Positions 1-11,669 of a stretch of 64,000 bases of DNA are shown here, piece after piece. The stretch is from Physcomitrium patens (Eukaryota > Streptophyta > Bryopsida > Funariales > Funariaceae). Each line of letters starts with the position of its first letter. The stretch's first letter is position 1. The notes under the pieces were generated by a model, which saw only the letters and a list, made by a program, of their open reading frames with translations, was not told where the DNA came from and ran no database searches. The stretch is taken from positions 6,057,336 to 6,121,335 of the forward strand of contig NC_037258.1 of assembly GCF_000002425.4 (NCBI RefSeq). Direction: 5' to 3'. A program made the position numbers and the translations under genes.

Positions 1-503
1 TAAAATAGCAATAAATCCTTGTATCACTTAAAAAAACTAAAAAATTATTCAAAGATGGCAATATATTGAATTAGAATGGCTATTGCCAAAGCTAAGAAGA
101 TTAAAAAGTCTTGAAATAAGACTAACAACTAAAAAAGTATTGAGAAGAGAGAAGAAGGCTTTACACTTGCATCTATATATACTATCTAACTAAGAACTAT
201 GTGGCAGTGTTCTATAGGATCTCCAAAACATGTTGACTTTGTAAGATATATATCTCAACTTGAAAGACAAGTTTCTTATATGTGCACTACATAGTTAACT
301 TGTTCTACAAGCTATCCATAAGTGATTAATTTTTTAATTAAGTTTCTAACCTATCAATCAACTATAAATATATATAAAGTCAAAGTAATGACTATGAAGC
401 TTTTATGAAGCTTTTCTAAAAAATATTATAAAATAAATTTACTTTATTTACTTTTATTTAATCATATAAATAAATATTAGAGTAAAGAAGTATATCCATG
501 ACA
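1..503 (-). repeat. 3' LTR of chromovirus copy A3 (cut by window start)
   Basis: The sequence is an LTR of family A. It shares its core (agaatggctattgcc, the tatatatactatctaac box, the agcttctagaaagctt-like motif) with the LTRs at 6,970-7,523, 33,478-34,037 and 40,334-40,845. It ends in the family's terminal motif, here TATATCCATGACA. A polypurine tract (minus strand) follows at once, so this is the 3' LTR of a minus-strand element. About 20 bases of its outer end probably lie before the window. Its partner 5' LTR is inferred to be 40,334-40,845, because everything between can be explained by later insertions. Many C-to-T/G-to-A differences show that it is old. Confidence 0.75.
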
Positions 504-554
504 TTATCTCCCTTCCTAGAGATAAGTTCCACATGGAGTAGTCATCATGTGTTG
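504..554 (-). other. Polypurine tract and 3' end of A3 internal region
   Basis: Read on the minus strand, this is a purine-rich run next to the LTR, followed by the non-coding 3' end of the element. It aligns by eye with the better-preserved 28,216-28,266 stretch of A1 (same ttctagg, gagttc and gtcatcat..tgttga blocks). It breaks off after gttga at 554, where another LTR starts. Confidence 0.6.
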
Positions 555-656
555 ATGTCAAGGACATGAATCTTGAAGAAAAAAAATCTTTAATACACTC
601 TTGTGTCACTAAAGAAAACTAAAAAGTCACCTAAAAGGTGATGTAATATTAAACTA
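555..656 (-). repeat. LTR fragment, start of inserted copy A5
   Basis: TGTCAAGGACATGAA at 555 is the family A LTR terminus as read on the plus strand, followed by the usual sequence through the gtgtcacttaaaa-like block. The similarity stops near 656, before the conserved atggctattgcc block. This is therefore the outer end of a 3' LTR of a second minus-strand copy inserted in A3's 3' region and then truncated. Confidence 0.5.
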
Positions 657-1712
657 TAAAGATGCTCTTATTTTACACCAAAAGAAAAAAAAACATATCT
701 TTTGATTAACAAAGAACAATCTTCTTGAAGCTAGAGTATTTTTATTTTCAAGCAATAAAATCAACATTGATTATTGATTTGATCTTTTTCAAAAAAATTC
801 AATCAAGTATGTCCTCTGATCCTCTTATTCATGATATTATGAATCTTTTTTTTAAGTTTTATGATATTTCAAGTTTTGAATTCAAAAACAACTTTTTCTA
901 TTTTAAAAGATGCCTATATGTTCCAAAAAGAAAAATAAGTTTATGTATTTTTTAAGCACATCATGACTTTCTAGCAACAAGACATTTTGAATACAACAAG
1001 ACTTTAGAGCTTATATTCAAAGATTTTTTGTGGCTGCAAATGCAAAAAGCAGTAAATAACTTTGTACAATCATGTGACATTTGTTTAAGATCAAAAATTC
1101 CTTGTTATTGATCCTATGGACCTCTCCAAACATTGCCTATACCTAAACAACCATAATCTTCCATTTCTATGGATTTTATTATGGATCTTTTAAGTTCAAG
1201 TTTATATGACTCTATATTTGTAATTGTAGAACTATTCACAAAAATAGCACATTTTATACTATGTATAAAATCTATTTGAGGTGAAAAAATAACTAAGCTT
1301 TTCATTGATAATATCTATCGCTATCATGGATTGTCAAAAGATAGTATATTAAATAGGGAGACTCAATTTGTATGAAGATTTTGGAGAACCCTATTCAATA
1401 TTTTAAAGGTAGATATAATACTTTCTTTAGCTTTTCATCCTCAAATTGATGGACAAACGGAATAGGTGAATTAAGTCTTAGAGTAGTATTTGAGGTGTAC
1501 CATCAACTATCATCAAGATGATTGAACAATTCTTTTTCCATTAGCAAAGTTTGTATACAATAATTTGATATATTTTTCTATTCAAAAATATCTTTCTTTA
1601 CCAATTATGATTATGATCTACGATTTAATGCTTTTGACTTTTCAAAAGTTGATAATATTGTGTTGACTTTTTTAAGACATTCTTTATAGAAATAAATGCA
1701 TCAAATTTCCAT
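657..1712 (+). pseudogene. Inverted integrase fragment of a family A element
   Basis: Plus-strand reading gives the RNaseH-integrase linker, then the zinc-binding region (frame around 725-1,100, matching the A1 protein at 29,858-30,178), then the integrase core from about 1,160 (MDFIMDL-like start; compare MDFITDL in A1). The frame is broken by several TAG/TAA codons where A1 has Gln or Trp, plus frameshifts. At about 1,663-1,712 it changes to a short plus-strand piece of the RT/RNaseH region. It is inverted relative to the flanking A3/A5 sequence, so this is rearranged debris, not a gene. Confidence 0.65.
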
Positions 1713-3125
1713 GTTGATATGTGATCTTGAAATCAAATCTTAATAATGACATGGTCCAATGGGCTTGGTAATAATTCAAAACATGTACCGACATAAAAAA
1801 TTTGAGATTCTTGTGATATATATATATATATATATATAATGATTAGACTTGAAGTATCTTTTAGATAATGATGTCATTCTTTAAATAAATCCATAATTAC
1901 AAAAAATTCTTTGTCATGGATCTTATAGTTAATCTTGGCTGCTAAAAATTTTATAGAATAAAAAGCTACTAGATGAAGTTTGTCATCTGTTTCCATTTGT
2001 GATAATATTGCATCCAAGGCAAAGTTTGATGTATTTATTTCTATAAAGAATGTCTTAAAAAAGTCAATACAATACAAAATTGGTGCGTAACTAAATTCCT
2101 TCTTTAAAGCAATAAACAATGCTTCAGTTTCTTTATTCCACTTAAGTTTGTCTTTACAAATTAAATATGTAAGTAGAGCTACAACTTGAAAAAAGTTTTT
2201 GATAAAGATTTGATAATAATTGAAAAAGTCCAAAAAGCATTGCATATCTCTCACTATTCTTGAAATCTTTTAATCTATGATAGTTTGGATCTTCTTTAGA
2301 TCCATCATAAGGCCTTCATTAGAAATGATGTATTTCAAAAAGTCAACTTGAGTAGTGTAGAATACACACTTTTCCATCTTTGCATATAATCTTGTATCTT
2401 TTAATTTTTGTAATATTCAATGAATATAACTTTATGTTCTTCTATATTCTTAAAATAGATAAAAATATGTTTCAAATAATAAATAATAAAATCATCAAAA
2501 AAATTTATAAAAGATATTATTTATTAGATGTTGGAAAGTAACTGGTACATTTATAAGCCGAAAAGCCATGACATTATATTCAAAATTTCCATATCTAGTT
2601 CAAAAAGTAGTCTTCCATTCATCTCCTTCTTTAATGGAGAATAGGTTATATGCTCCTCATAGAACTATTTTTGTATAGATCTTTGCTCATTTAGTTAATC
2701 AAAAAGTCCTAAAATCAAAAGTAGAGGATACTTATTCTTCATGGTGATCTTGTAAAGTCCTCAATAATCCATATACATCTATAGAGATCCATCTTTTTTC
2801 TTCACAAATAGGATAGAAGCATTGGCTGAAGATTTAAAATGGCCTATAAAGTTCTTAGCGAAATTCTCATCAATATACTCTTTGAATGCAACCAACTTAA
2901 TTTGTGATAGGCTATAGATTGGTCCAAATGGTGGTTAACTTCCTTCTTGAAGATTGATGGTACAATCATAAGAACGATGCTCCAAAAGAATATCTGTATT
3001 TTTCTTCTCAAAAACATCTTAAAAATCTTGATATTGGCTAAGAATACCACTTGATATCTTCTCACTATCAACAATGGGCATAGTATATATAGCAAAAGAT
3101 GGCCCTTCATTTGTCTCATGCATAA
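1713..3125 (-). pseudogene. Reverse transcriptase-RNaseH remnant of A5
   Basis: Minus-strand frames match the A1 pol protein. Positions 1,874-2,254 correspond to the RT thumb and RNaseH region (blocks like CFLDFFNYYQIFIK and IHDKEFFVIMD, compare CFLGFANYYRIFIK and IHDKELLAIID in A1). Upstream, 2,260-3,110 holds RT core remnants in broken frames. Near 3,119-3,135 the RT sequence jumps straight into integrase sequence on the same strand, the wrong order for one element, so a deletion or insertion junction lies there. An (AT)n tract sits inside at about 1,817-1,839. Confidence 0.65.
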
Positions 3126-4190
3126 GAACTCATAGTAGTTTTGACAAATGATTTATGAAATCTTCTATCGCATGATTATTAATTTTTAAAAAGTCAAAAG
3201 TATCAAATTATGGATGATAACCATAATTAATAAAAAATAATATTTTTTGATTAGAAAAATATATTGAATTATTGTATGCAAAATTTGATAATAGCAAAAA
3301 AGTTGTCCAATCATCTTCATAATAATTAATGGTACATCTCAAATATCGCTACAAAATTTCATTCATCTATTCTATTTGTCCATTAATTTGAAGATAAAAA
3401 TTTAAAGAGAGCTTTATATCCACATTTAATATCTTGAAAAAGATTTTTTTTAAATCTTGATATAAATTGAGTTTCCATATTTGATATAATATTCTTAGGC
3501 AATCCATAGTAGCGATAGATGTTGTCAAGAAAAAATTAAGCCATTTCTTCATTTGTTATTGATCTTATACATGGTACACAATATGCTATCTTGATAAAAA
3601 AATCTACTTTTACAAATCTATAACCATATAGACCTGAGCTTAAAAGATCTATGATAAAATCCATAGAAATAAAAGACCATGGTTGTTCTAGAATAAGTAA
3701 TGGTTGAAGAAGTCTATAAGGTCAATAACAAGGAGTTTTGGATCTTGAACAAATATTACATGATTATACAAATTTTTTGATTGCCTTCTACATTTGAGGC
3801 TACCAAAAATCTCTAGATATTAGCTCCAAAGTCTTCTTTTATCCAAAATATTTAGTTATTAAAAAGTCATGATGAGCTTGAAGAACACGTAATTGTACTT
3901 TATCTTTTAGAATATATAATTGCTTCTCAAAGTAGAGTAGATTGTTCTTAAATTTGAAATTAGAAGTATCACGAGACATAGAAGAATTATTCTTAATATT
4001 TTAAAGAAAAAGATTAAAAGACATATTTAATTAAATTTGCTTGATGAAGGTTGAATCAACAATCGATGTTGATTTTATTATTCAAAGATGAAAATGCTCC
4101 AACTTTAAGAGAATTTTTCTTTGTTGATCAAAAGCTACATTTCTTTATTTTGGTATAAGATAAGAATGTCTAAAAACAACATCTAATAAA
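3126..4190 (-). pseudogene. Integrase remnant of A3
   Basis: Minus-strand integrase. Positions 3,367-3,552 match the A1 integrase core after frameshifts (the VDIKLSLNF and INGQIE blocks correspond to VDIKLSSIFHPQIDRQTE, which holds the catalytic Glu in A1). Zinc-binding sequence follows at about 3,780-4,000. Stops and indels are frequent. This is the 3' part of A3's pol gene; RNaseH and RT follow at higher coordinates in the expected order. Confidence 0.7.
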
Positions 4191-5975
4191 CCTTGCTATT
4201 TTTTAGGTTTTTAGGTAAACTTGAATTCAAATCTTAATAAAGACATATTTCAATGGATTTGGCAATGATTCAAAATACATACTAATATGAAGTATTTGTA
4301 ATTCTTATGATCTGTACATATAATAATTGGATTAGAAACTCTTTCTAGATAATGACACCATTCTTAAAATGAATCCATAATTATAAGAAGTTTTTTGTTG
4401 TAGAATTTATAATAAATTTTAACTACTGAAAATTTCTTGGAATAAAAAACTACTAAATAGAACTTATTATCTACTTTCATTTGTAACAAAATGATACCTA
4501 TTACAAAGTTGGATGCAATTGTTTCTATGAAAAATACCTTAAAAAAATCAAAAAGATATAAAATTAGAGCAAAAATAAATGTTATCTTTAAAACTTGAAA
4601 AGATGCTTCAATTTCTTTATTCCATTTAAGTTTATCTTTACATGTCAAGCATATAAAAAATCCACAATTTAAAAAAAAATCTTGATGAAGATTTAATAAT
4701 AATTGAAAAATCTCAAAAAATATTGTACATTTCTAACTGGTTTTGAGATCTTCCAATCCATGATAATTTGGTCTTTTTTTGATCCATCATTACTCTTTTT
4801 TTGAAGATGATGTATCCTAAAAATTCACCTTGAATTGTGTAGAATACATATTTTTCTATTTTGCCATATAATCTTGTATTTTAAAGTTTTTGTAACACAT
4901 GATGAACATAAAGTTCATGTTGTTTTATATTTTTAGAGTAGATTAAAATATCGTCTAAATAACACACAATAAAATCATCAAAAAAATCATAAAAGATATT
5001 TTCATGAAATGTTGAAAAACAACTAGTACATTTGTGAGTCCAAAAAGTATGATATTATATTTTAAATGTCCATACCTAGTTTGGAAAACAATCTTCTATT
5101 CATCTCTTTCTTTAATAGAGATCAAGTTGTATACTCCTTGCAGATCTATTTTTGTATAGATCTTTGCTTGATTGAGTTGATCAAAAAGTTCTAAAATCAA
5201 AAGTAGGAAATATCTATTTTTGATAGTAATCTTATTAAGTCCTTGATAGTCTATGTACATCTGTAGAGATCCATTTTTTTTCGTCACAAATAAGATAGGA
5301 GCTCATACTAGAGTTTTTGAAAGGTGTATGAAGTTCTTAGCCAAGTTTTCATCTACATACTTTTTTAATACAGCCAAATCATTTTACATTAAGTTATAGA
5401 TTGGTCCAAATAGTGGTTGAGCTCTTTTTTGTAGATCAATTGTACAATCATAAAATCAATGCTCTAAAAAAATATCTATATTTTTTTTTCAAAAACATCT
5501 TGAAAAACTTGATATTGGCTAAGAATACCACTTGTCATCTTTCTTTTATCAGAGATGAATGTGGCATATATAGCAAAAGATGGCCCTTCTTTTATCTCAT
5601 GTATAAGAGCTCTTGCACCTATTAATAAGGATTTGGATGTATTAAGCTTATTTGATTCTATTTCACTATTAAAATTTTAGATTAAACTATAAGAAAAATT
5701 AAAATTATAAAAAATCTAATATATCTATGCATTATATTTTTTTAACCATTATAATCCTAAAATAATTATATTGGAGGGAGATCTTATGACATTAAATATT
5801 ACTATACTAATATGATCATTAATTGTTATATCTAAAGGAACAGTCTCATGAATAATATCTCTAGAAGACAACAAACAATCATCTATGACTTCTTCATGTA
5901 TGGATTTAGTTTTCTTGACTAAAGACATTTTTTATTTTTTGACAAAGTCTTTGTCTATAAAATAGGTGTAGGCTC
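4191..5975 (-). pseudogene. RNaseH, reverse transcriptase and protease-RT linker of A3
   Basis: Minus-strand pol remnants in family order. RNaseH/RT connection lies at 4,364-4,648. The RT palm lies around 5,096-5,287 ([20 protein letters not shown], matching [20 protein letters not shown] in A1). The RT leader and protease-RT spacer run up to 5,975. The sequence stops exactly where the A2 LTR begins and resumes at about 38,955 on the far side, so A2 is inserted in A3's protease region. Every domain has stop codons. Confidence 0.7.
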
Positions 5976-6504
5976 TATTACGGACATACATATTTATTAT
6001 GATATTTACCTATATAATTAAATAGAAGTAAGTAGAAATAGATTTATTTCATAATATTTTTTCAAGAAGTTTTTTAGAAGCTTCATAGACATTGTTTTGA
6101 TTTTACATGTGTTTGTAGTTGATTGCTAGGATAGAAACTTGATCAATAAGTTAACCATATATTAATAACTTATAGAAAAAGCTAATTATATTACATACAT
6201 ATAAAAAACTTTCATTGCAAGTTAAGATACGTGTCTTGTAAAGTCAACATGTTTTGGAGGTCTTATAAGATATCACCATATAACTCATAATTAAGAGTAT
6301 ATATGGAGGTAAGAGTGAAGCCTTTTTCACTCTTATCAATGCCTTTTTAGTCTTTAGTCTTATTTCAAGACTTTCTAATCTTCTTGTCTTTGGAAATAGC
6401 CATTTTAGTTTAATATTATATTATTTTTGAGTGATTTTCTAATCTTTTTAAGTGACACAAGAGTGTATTAGTATTTTAATTCTTTGAAGTTCATATCCTT
6501 GATA
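5976..6504 (+). repeat. 5' LTR of A2
   Basis: It starts TATTACGGACATAC (decayed TGTCACGGACATAC) and ends CATATCCTTGATA. It is reverse-complementary in layout to the LTR at 6,970 and matches 38,426-38,954 along its whole length. The sequence just inside (about 6,505-6,520, TTTGATAAAAATGC) is a weak match to an initiator-Met primer site, too decayed to be sure. Confidence 0.7.
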
Positions 6505-6969
6505 ATTTGATAAAAATGCTAACTTATTGTTCTTATCTTATTTTAGAAGTAAGTAGATTATTATACTTCTATTGTTGTATTTTAAAGGTTGCTAATTATC
6601 CATTTTTTAAAAAATTGTTGAATTTTTTAACATCAATTGTTTCTTAAAAAAAGAAAATTATTCTTCTTTGTAGAAATTTTTATTTAATATTAAAGGTTGG
6701 AGATAATCTTCCTCTAATTTGACTTGTGAATTTATTAAGTTATTTGAAATAAATGAAAAAATTATGGATGCTATACTTGGTAGAAATAAGAATAGATTTA
6801 TAATTATTGTACATCTTTATGAACTTATCAATATTTTTAGAGTAGAAATTTCATTCATCACTACTATCAATTATAAAAATATTAATCCTACATTTATGAA
6901 AGAAGTTCAAAATCTATGTGAAGAAGTTGTGCAATTAAAAGAAGCAAGTAGATTGACCTTACAACAAAA
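6505..6969 (+). pseudogene. A2 leader and gag N-terminus
   Basis: After about 210 bases of leader, the plus-strand frame from 6,719 encodes an N-terminal gag segment (FIKLFEINEKIMDAILGR...). It matches the minus-strand frame 39,902-40,117 of A3 (FIKLFEMEGKIIDAILDR). At 6,969/6,970 the reading enters the A1 LTR; the rest of this gag resumes at 34,038. No zinc knuckle is visible in this part. The open frame that continues to 7,063 is chance read-through into the LTR. Confidence 0.6.
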
Positions 6970-7523
6970 TGTCAAGGACAAGAACATGATAAAGAAAAAT
7001 AAACAAGTGAGACTTCTCTCAAAAAAAGATGAAAAAATAGAAATAACTTCATATATATATTAAGAAAGAAACTAGAATGGCTATTGCCAAAAGCCAAGAA
7101 AACTAGAGACCCTTGAAACTAGACTGGAAGCAAGAAAGGAGTTGACAAGAGTGAAGAAGGCTTCATTCTTGTCTCTATATATACTATCTAACTAGGAGCT
7201 ATGTGGCAACGTTCTATAAACCTCTAATATGTGTTGACTTTGTAGGACACATGCCTTGACTTACAAGGCAAGTTTTTCTATGTGTTGGCCACATAGTTAG
7301 CTTGGTCTTCAAGCTAACAACATGTGTGGCACATGGCTAACTTATTGACCACGTTTATAATCCAAAAAGTCAATTAAAGACATCTATAAAGTCAAAGCAG
7401 TATCTATAAAGCTTCTAGAAAGCTTTCATACCAAATACTATAGAATTAACTTACTTTTATTTATTTTTACTTACTTCTACCTATTTATATTATATAATTA
7501 CTGGCTTACATGAGTATGTCCGT
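6970..7523 (-). repeat. 3' LTR of A1 (first 554 bp)
   Basis: It begins TGTCAAGGACAAGAA and runs to GTATGTCCGT at 7,523, where element D is inserted. The missing last bases continue at 28,212 (aaca), directly followed by the A1 polypurine tract. It is closely similar to 33,478-34,037, including the tatatatactatctaac block and the aaagctt repeats near the end. Confidence 0.85.
7520..7523. repeat. Target-site duplication CCGT of element D (left copy)
   Basis: CCGT at 7,520-7,523 directly precedes the D LTR, and CCGT at 28,208-28,211 directly follows the other D LTR. Removing one copy plus D restores the A1 LTR end (gtatgtccgt + aaca). The match is exact and only 4 bp. Confidence 0.85.
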
Positions 7524-8908
7524 TGTCGTATTATGTGCTTTTCTGCTCGAGAACGCGCTGGGCATCTGGCTGTAGAAAGTAGTATGGAGATTTGCCAATA
7601 ATCAAGCAGTCTATCAGTTTTTGACTACTGGAATATAAACGACTGCAAGAATACACCGTAAATCTATACGGATGCCCTTCGACTGCTTGTCGAAGTCCCT
7701 TTTGCCCCAGCCGGTAGGTCTCTAGACGTTACAGAGAACCCCGAACAACCCAATCTTCTAATCTCTGATACCGCTTTGTACTTACAATCTTGTATCCACT
7801 GACTGTCTTGTTAGATTAACCCAATAAATTTCATTCACTCCACATACTCAATCCTATAGACACCCTTTTAATCCTTCAATCACAGACGTAATTCGATTTC
7901 ACAAAACTGTCAGGAGTGATCACATCCACTTCATTAAAAATCCCGATTCACCATTACAACACTGACTTCAGCAACGATTGCCTCAGTCTTCTCAAAACTC
8001 TATGAAGAAGAAAAATCCAATTCTCCGTCTTTTCTTCCCTAACCCGAAGAATGAAGCTCCTCTCCAATCCCCTTGATCTTTAAAAACCTCCAATGAAAAA
8101 AAACTCGTAACCTTCCTAAGAGCTTGAAGCTAGCTCTTCCCTGATCCCAAAAAAAAAAAAAACCCCCCCTCCTCTCTGATCTAAAAAAAAAAGAAAATTC
8201 CTAAAAACTTATTCCCCCCCTAACCTTATCCTATGAATTTCTTTAATCTTCTGTCTTGGATCCGGAATTAGCTCCCGCTGTCAGAGCTTAGATCCGAAAT
8301 TGGCTCTCGCCATCAAAGCTTTCTTCTCCATTTTTACCTTTAAGAGATCTATTTACTGAAAACAACGTTCCCTGAAACAGAGAATAGGACAACCTGAAAC
8401 AGAATCGAACCCCATAATCGGGAACACATTGAGTCGCTCGACCAATTCAGGTCTCATATTGGATAAGAGTCTAGTAGTATGACCAGGATTTTCCCGTAAT
8501 CAGACTGCATTGGATTGCCCGACCAATATAGGTCTCATATTGGATAAGAGGACCCGAAGTAAGACATGGATTTTCCCGTAATTAGATTGCATTGAGTCGC
8601 CCGATCAATACAAGTCTCATATTGGGTAAGAGGACCCGGATTGGATTCTCGAAATTAGATCCAATTGGCTCTTCGAACCAGGCTCACCCGTCGCGTGAAT
8701 TGGTCCTTTCCCTTCCTGCTGACTCTCGTTATTGGAATCGAACGGATCATTTCAGTATGCCCCGGCTGACTGTAACGGGGTGACTGAACCTGGCCACTCA
8801 GTATTTGCATTGGAGTTGGTCGTTGCTCCCAATATTCGAGGTAACTGATCATTAATAAAATTCTCCTTTCTTTTTATTTTCATTGTATACTCGTGTTACA
8901 ACACGACA
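7524..8908 (-). repeat. 3' LTR of D (possibly D/E hybrid)
   Basis: Family B LTR of 1,385 bp, TGTCGTATTATGTGC... to ...CGTGTTACAACACGACA as read on the plus strand. Its subtype (paired lysine-rich run near 8,090-8,220, absence of the long A-run of the C type) matches 26,793-28,207 better than 24,975-26,295, so it pairs with the D 5' LTR. Three imperfect tandem units of about 81 bp start at 8,429, 8,510 and 8,592, each with a CCAAT or ATTGG box. Short ORFs inside are non-coding. Confidence 0.85.
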
Positions 8909-8923
8909 TCTACCCCTCTAAAC
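8909..8923 (-). other. Polypurine tract of E/D 3' end
   Basis: On the minus strand this reads as a run of A and G (..AGAGGGGTAGA) ending exactly at the LTR. It is the expected plus-strand DNA synthesis primer, confirming that the element codes on the minus strand. The same tract lies at 11,608 in C. Confidence 0.8.
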
Positions 8924-8969
8924 CTGTGCATCCTCCGGTATGCGCCAATTTACCCAATTGCGGTTTGAT

Positions 8970-9661
8970 TCAGAATATATCCTCTACGTCTTTGTCTTGT
9001 TCGTCTTTGTCACCTTCATTATCCAAATCACTTTCATCTTCTTGCTGCTGAATTTCTATACCTTCATTATGGTCTTCCATATTCATCTCTGCGTGTCTTC
9101 GTTTAAATATTTTTACTCGCTTCCCTGCAATTGGTATTTTAAATTTTGTACCATCTAACTCCCGTAACGAGTAAGTCGCATTATCATGAACTGTTGTTAC
9201 CACATATGGCCCAAACCAACATTTTAAAAATTTCCGCAAAGTACTATGTTGATTATCCAGACTATTGTCATAAACAAGTACCCAGTCACCTTCCTCGATT
9301 GCTTTTGGTCTCAATCGATGTTGCTTATCGAATCGCGCCTTGTTTTGTAACCTTGCTCTTTTTAACCTTCCCAATGCTATCTGGACATCTTCCGTTCTTT
9401 GCTCCAATTGTTGAATCTTAATAGCCAGAAGTTCTTCTCTTGTAAATCCATCTTCCCATGGTAGCATACTCCAAGTAAGTACCTTTTTTTCAATCGGCAT
9501 AATTGGTTTTTGACCTGTCATAAGTTCTACTGGCATATATCCTGTCACCGAACTATGTGTTGTTCGATCAGTCCATAATGTAAATGACAAAAGTCGTGGC
9601 CACTCTTTAACTTTCCCATTACAAGCTTTAATCAATGCTTTCACAATCGGTGGGTGACCGC
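8970..9661 (-). pseudogene. Integrase C-terminal part of E
   Basis: The open minus-strand frame begins at the insertion border 9,661 and runs to 8,970. It codes the end of the integrase: GHPPIVKALIKACNGKVKEWPRLL after the catalytic Glu, then VTGYMPVELMTGQ, a coiled EELL..QQLEQR segment, a lysine/arginine-rich stretch, and a GPY/F-type module (WFGPYVV). It ends in a very acidic tail of about 30 residues. No chromodomain is seen. The N-terminal half continues at 19,745 beyond the inserted solo LTR; the two parts join at the CCGC duplication. This block is intact in itself, including a Trp codon (FTLWTDRT) that is a stop in C. Confidence 0.8.
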
Positions 9662-10235
9662 TGTCGTGTTGAAACACGAGTATACAGTGAAAATAAAAAG
9701 AAAGGGGAATTTTATTAATATTCAGTTACCTCAAATATTGGGAGCATCGACCAACTCCAGTACAAATACTGAGTGGTCAGGTTCACTGACTCCGTTACAG
9801 TCAGCCGGAGCATACTGAAATGCCCCATTCGATTCCAATAACGGGAGTCAGCAGGAAGAGAAGGACCAATTCACACGACGGGTTCGAGGAGCCAATTGGA
9901 TCCAATTTCGATAATCCAATCCGGATCCTCTTACCCAATATGAGACCTGTATTGGTGGGGCAACCCAATGCAGTCTAGTTACGGGAAATCCAGGTCTTAC
10001 TACGGGTCTTAGCCAATCTGACGCGAGGACCAATTTGACCCAATTACGAGAACATCCAGGTTACTACGGGCATCTTTCCCAATATAGGACCTGAATTGGT
10101 CGGGCGACTCAATGTGGTCCCGATTACGGGGTTCGATTCTGTTTCAGGCTGTCTTGTTCTCTGTGCCGTCTCAGGGAACGTTATTTTCGGTAAATGGATT
10201 TCTTAAAGGTAAAAACGGAGGAGAAAGCTTAACGG

Positions 10236-11607
10236 TGTCGTATTACGTGCTTTCCTGCTCGAGAACGCACCGGGCGTCTGGCTGTAGAGGGTAGTATGGA
10301 GATTCGTCGATAGTCAAGCAATCTATCAGTTTTTGACTGCAACAATGTACCGTAAATCTATACGGGTGCTCTTCGACTGCTTGTCGAAGTCCTTTTTGCC
10401 CAGCCGGTAGGTCTCTAGACGTTACAGAGAACCCCAAACAACCCAAACTGTTAACCTTCAATACTGCTTTGTACTTACGATCTTGTATCCACTGACTATT
10501 TTGTTAGATTAATCCAATAAATTTCATTCACTCGGCATACTCAATCCTATAGACACCCTTTTAATCCTTCAATCACAGACGTAACTCGATTTTACAAAAC
10601 AGTCAAGAGTATTCAAACCCACTTTATTTAAAAATCTCGATTCACCATTACAATACTGACTTCAGCCGCGATTGCCTCAGTCTTTCCAAAACTCTATGAA
10701 GAAGAAAAATCCTAATTCTATGTCTTTCCTTCCCCGACCCGAAGCATGAAGCTCCTCTCTCTAATTCCCTTGATCTTCAAAAAAAAAAAAAAAAAAAAAC
10801 CCCAATGAAACCCGAACTGGTGACTTTGCAGAAGCTTGAAAAAAAAAACTCGCTTCCCCCCCCGATTTCTCCTTGACAAAAAAAAAAACCCCCACCACTC
10901 CAAAACTATATCCCCTCTAACCTTATCCTCCGAATTTCTTCAATCTTCCGTCTTAGATCCGGAATTGGCTCCCACCTCAAGCTTGGATCCGAAATTGGCT
11001 CTCACCTCAACTTGGATTCGAAATTGGCTCTCGCCGCCAAGCTTTCTCCTCCGTTTTTACCTTTAAGAAATCTATTTACCGAAAACAACGTTCCCTGAGA
11101 CGGCACAGAGAACAGGACAGCCTGAAACAGAATCGAACCCCGTAATCGGGACCACATTGAGTCGCCCGACCAATTCAGGTCCTATATTGGGAAGGATGCC
11201 CGTAGTAACCTGGATGTTCCCGTAATTGGGTCCAATTGGTCCTTGCGTCAGATTGGCTAAGACCCGTAGTAAGACCTGGATTTCTCGTAACTAGACTGCA
11301 TTGGGTTGCCCCACCAATACAGGTCTCATATTGGGTAAGAGGACCCGGATTGGATTATCGAAATTGGATCCAATTGGCTCCTCGAACCCATCGTGTGAAT
11401 TGGTCCTTCTCTTCCTGCTGACTCCCGTTATTGGAATCGAACGGGGCATTCCAGTATGCCCCGGCTGATTGTAACGGAGTCACTGAACCTGACCACTCAG
11501 TATTTGTACTGGAGTTGGTCGATGCTCCCAATATTCGAGGTAACTGAATATTAATAAAATTCCCCTTTCTTTTTATTTTCACTGTATACTCGTGTTACAA
11601 CACGACA
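10236..11607 (-). repeat. 3' LTR of element C
   Basis: 1,372 bp, TGTCGTATTACGTGC to CGTGTTACAACACGACA (plus-strand reading). It carries an A-run of about 20 at 10,780, a set of three roughly 30-bp units with aattggctc(c/t) at about 10,958-11,038, and the cgaccaat...ggtcctatattggg repeats. It is nearly identical to 17,592-18,985 but lacks the ctggaatataaacgactgc piece present there at about 17,696. ORFs inside it on both strands recur in every LTR copy and are not genes. Confidence 0.9.
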
Positions 11608-11621
11608 TCCACCCCCTCTGA
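11608..11621 (-). other. Polypurine tract of element C
   Basis: On the minus strand this reads CAGAGGGGGTGGA directly against the LTR start TGTCG. It is the same position and type as at 8,909. Confidence 0.8.
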
Positions 11622-11669
11622 ACCTGTGCATCCTCCGGTATGCACCAATTTACCCAATTGCTGTTTGAT

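Noticed and set aside
7524..8908. Family B LTR as a DNA transposon end because of its palindromic terminus (CGTGTTACAACACG)
   Set aside because: Direct repeat pairs, polypurine tract, primer site and pol genes fit an LTR retrotransposon; the palindrome is a local feature of the LTR end.
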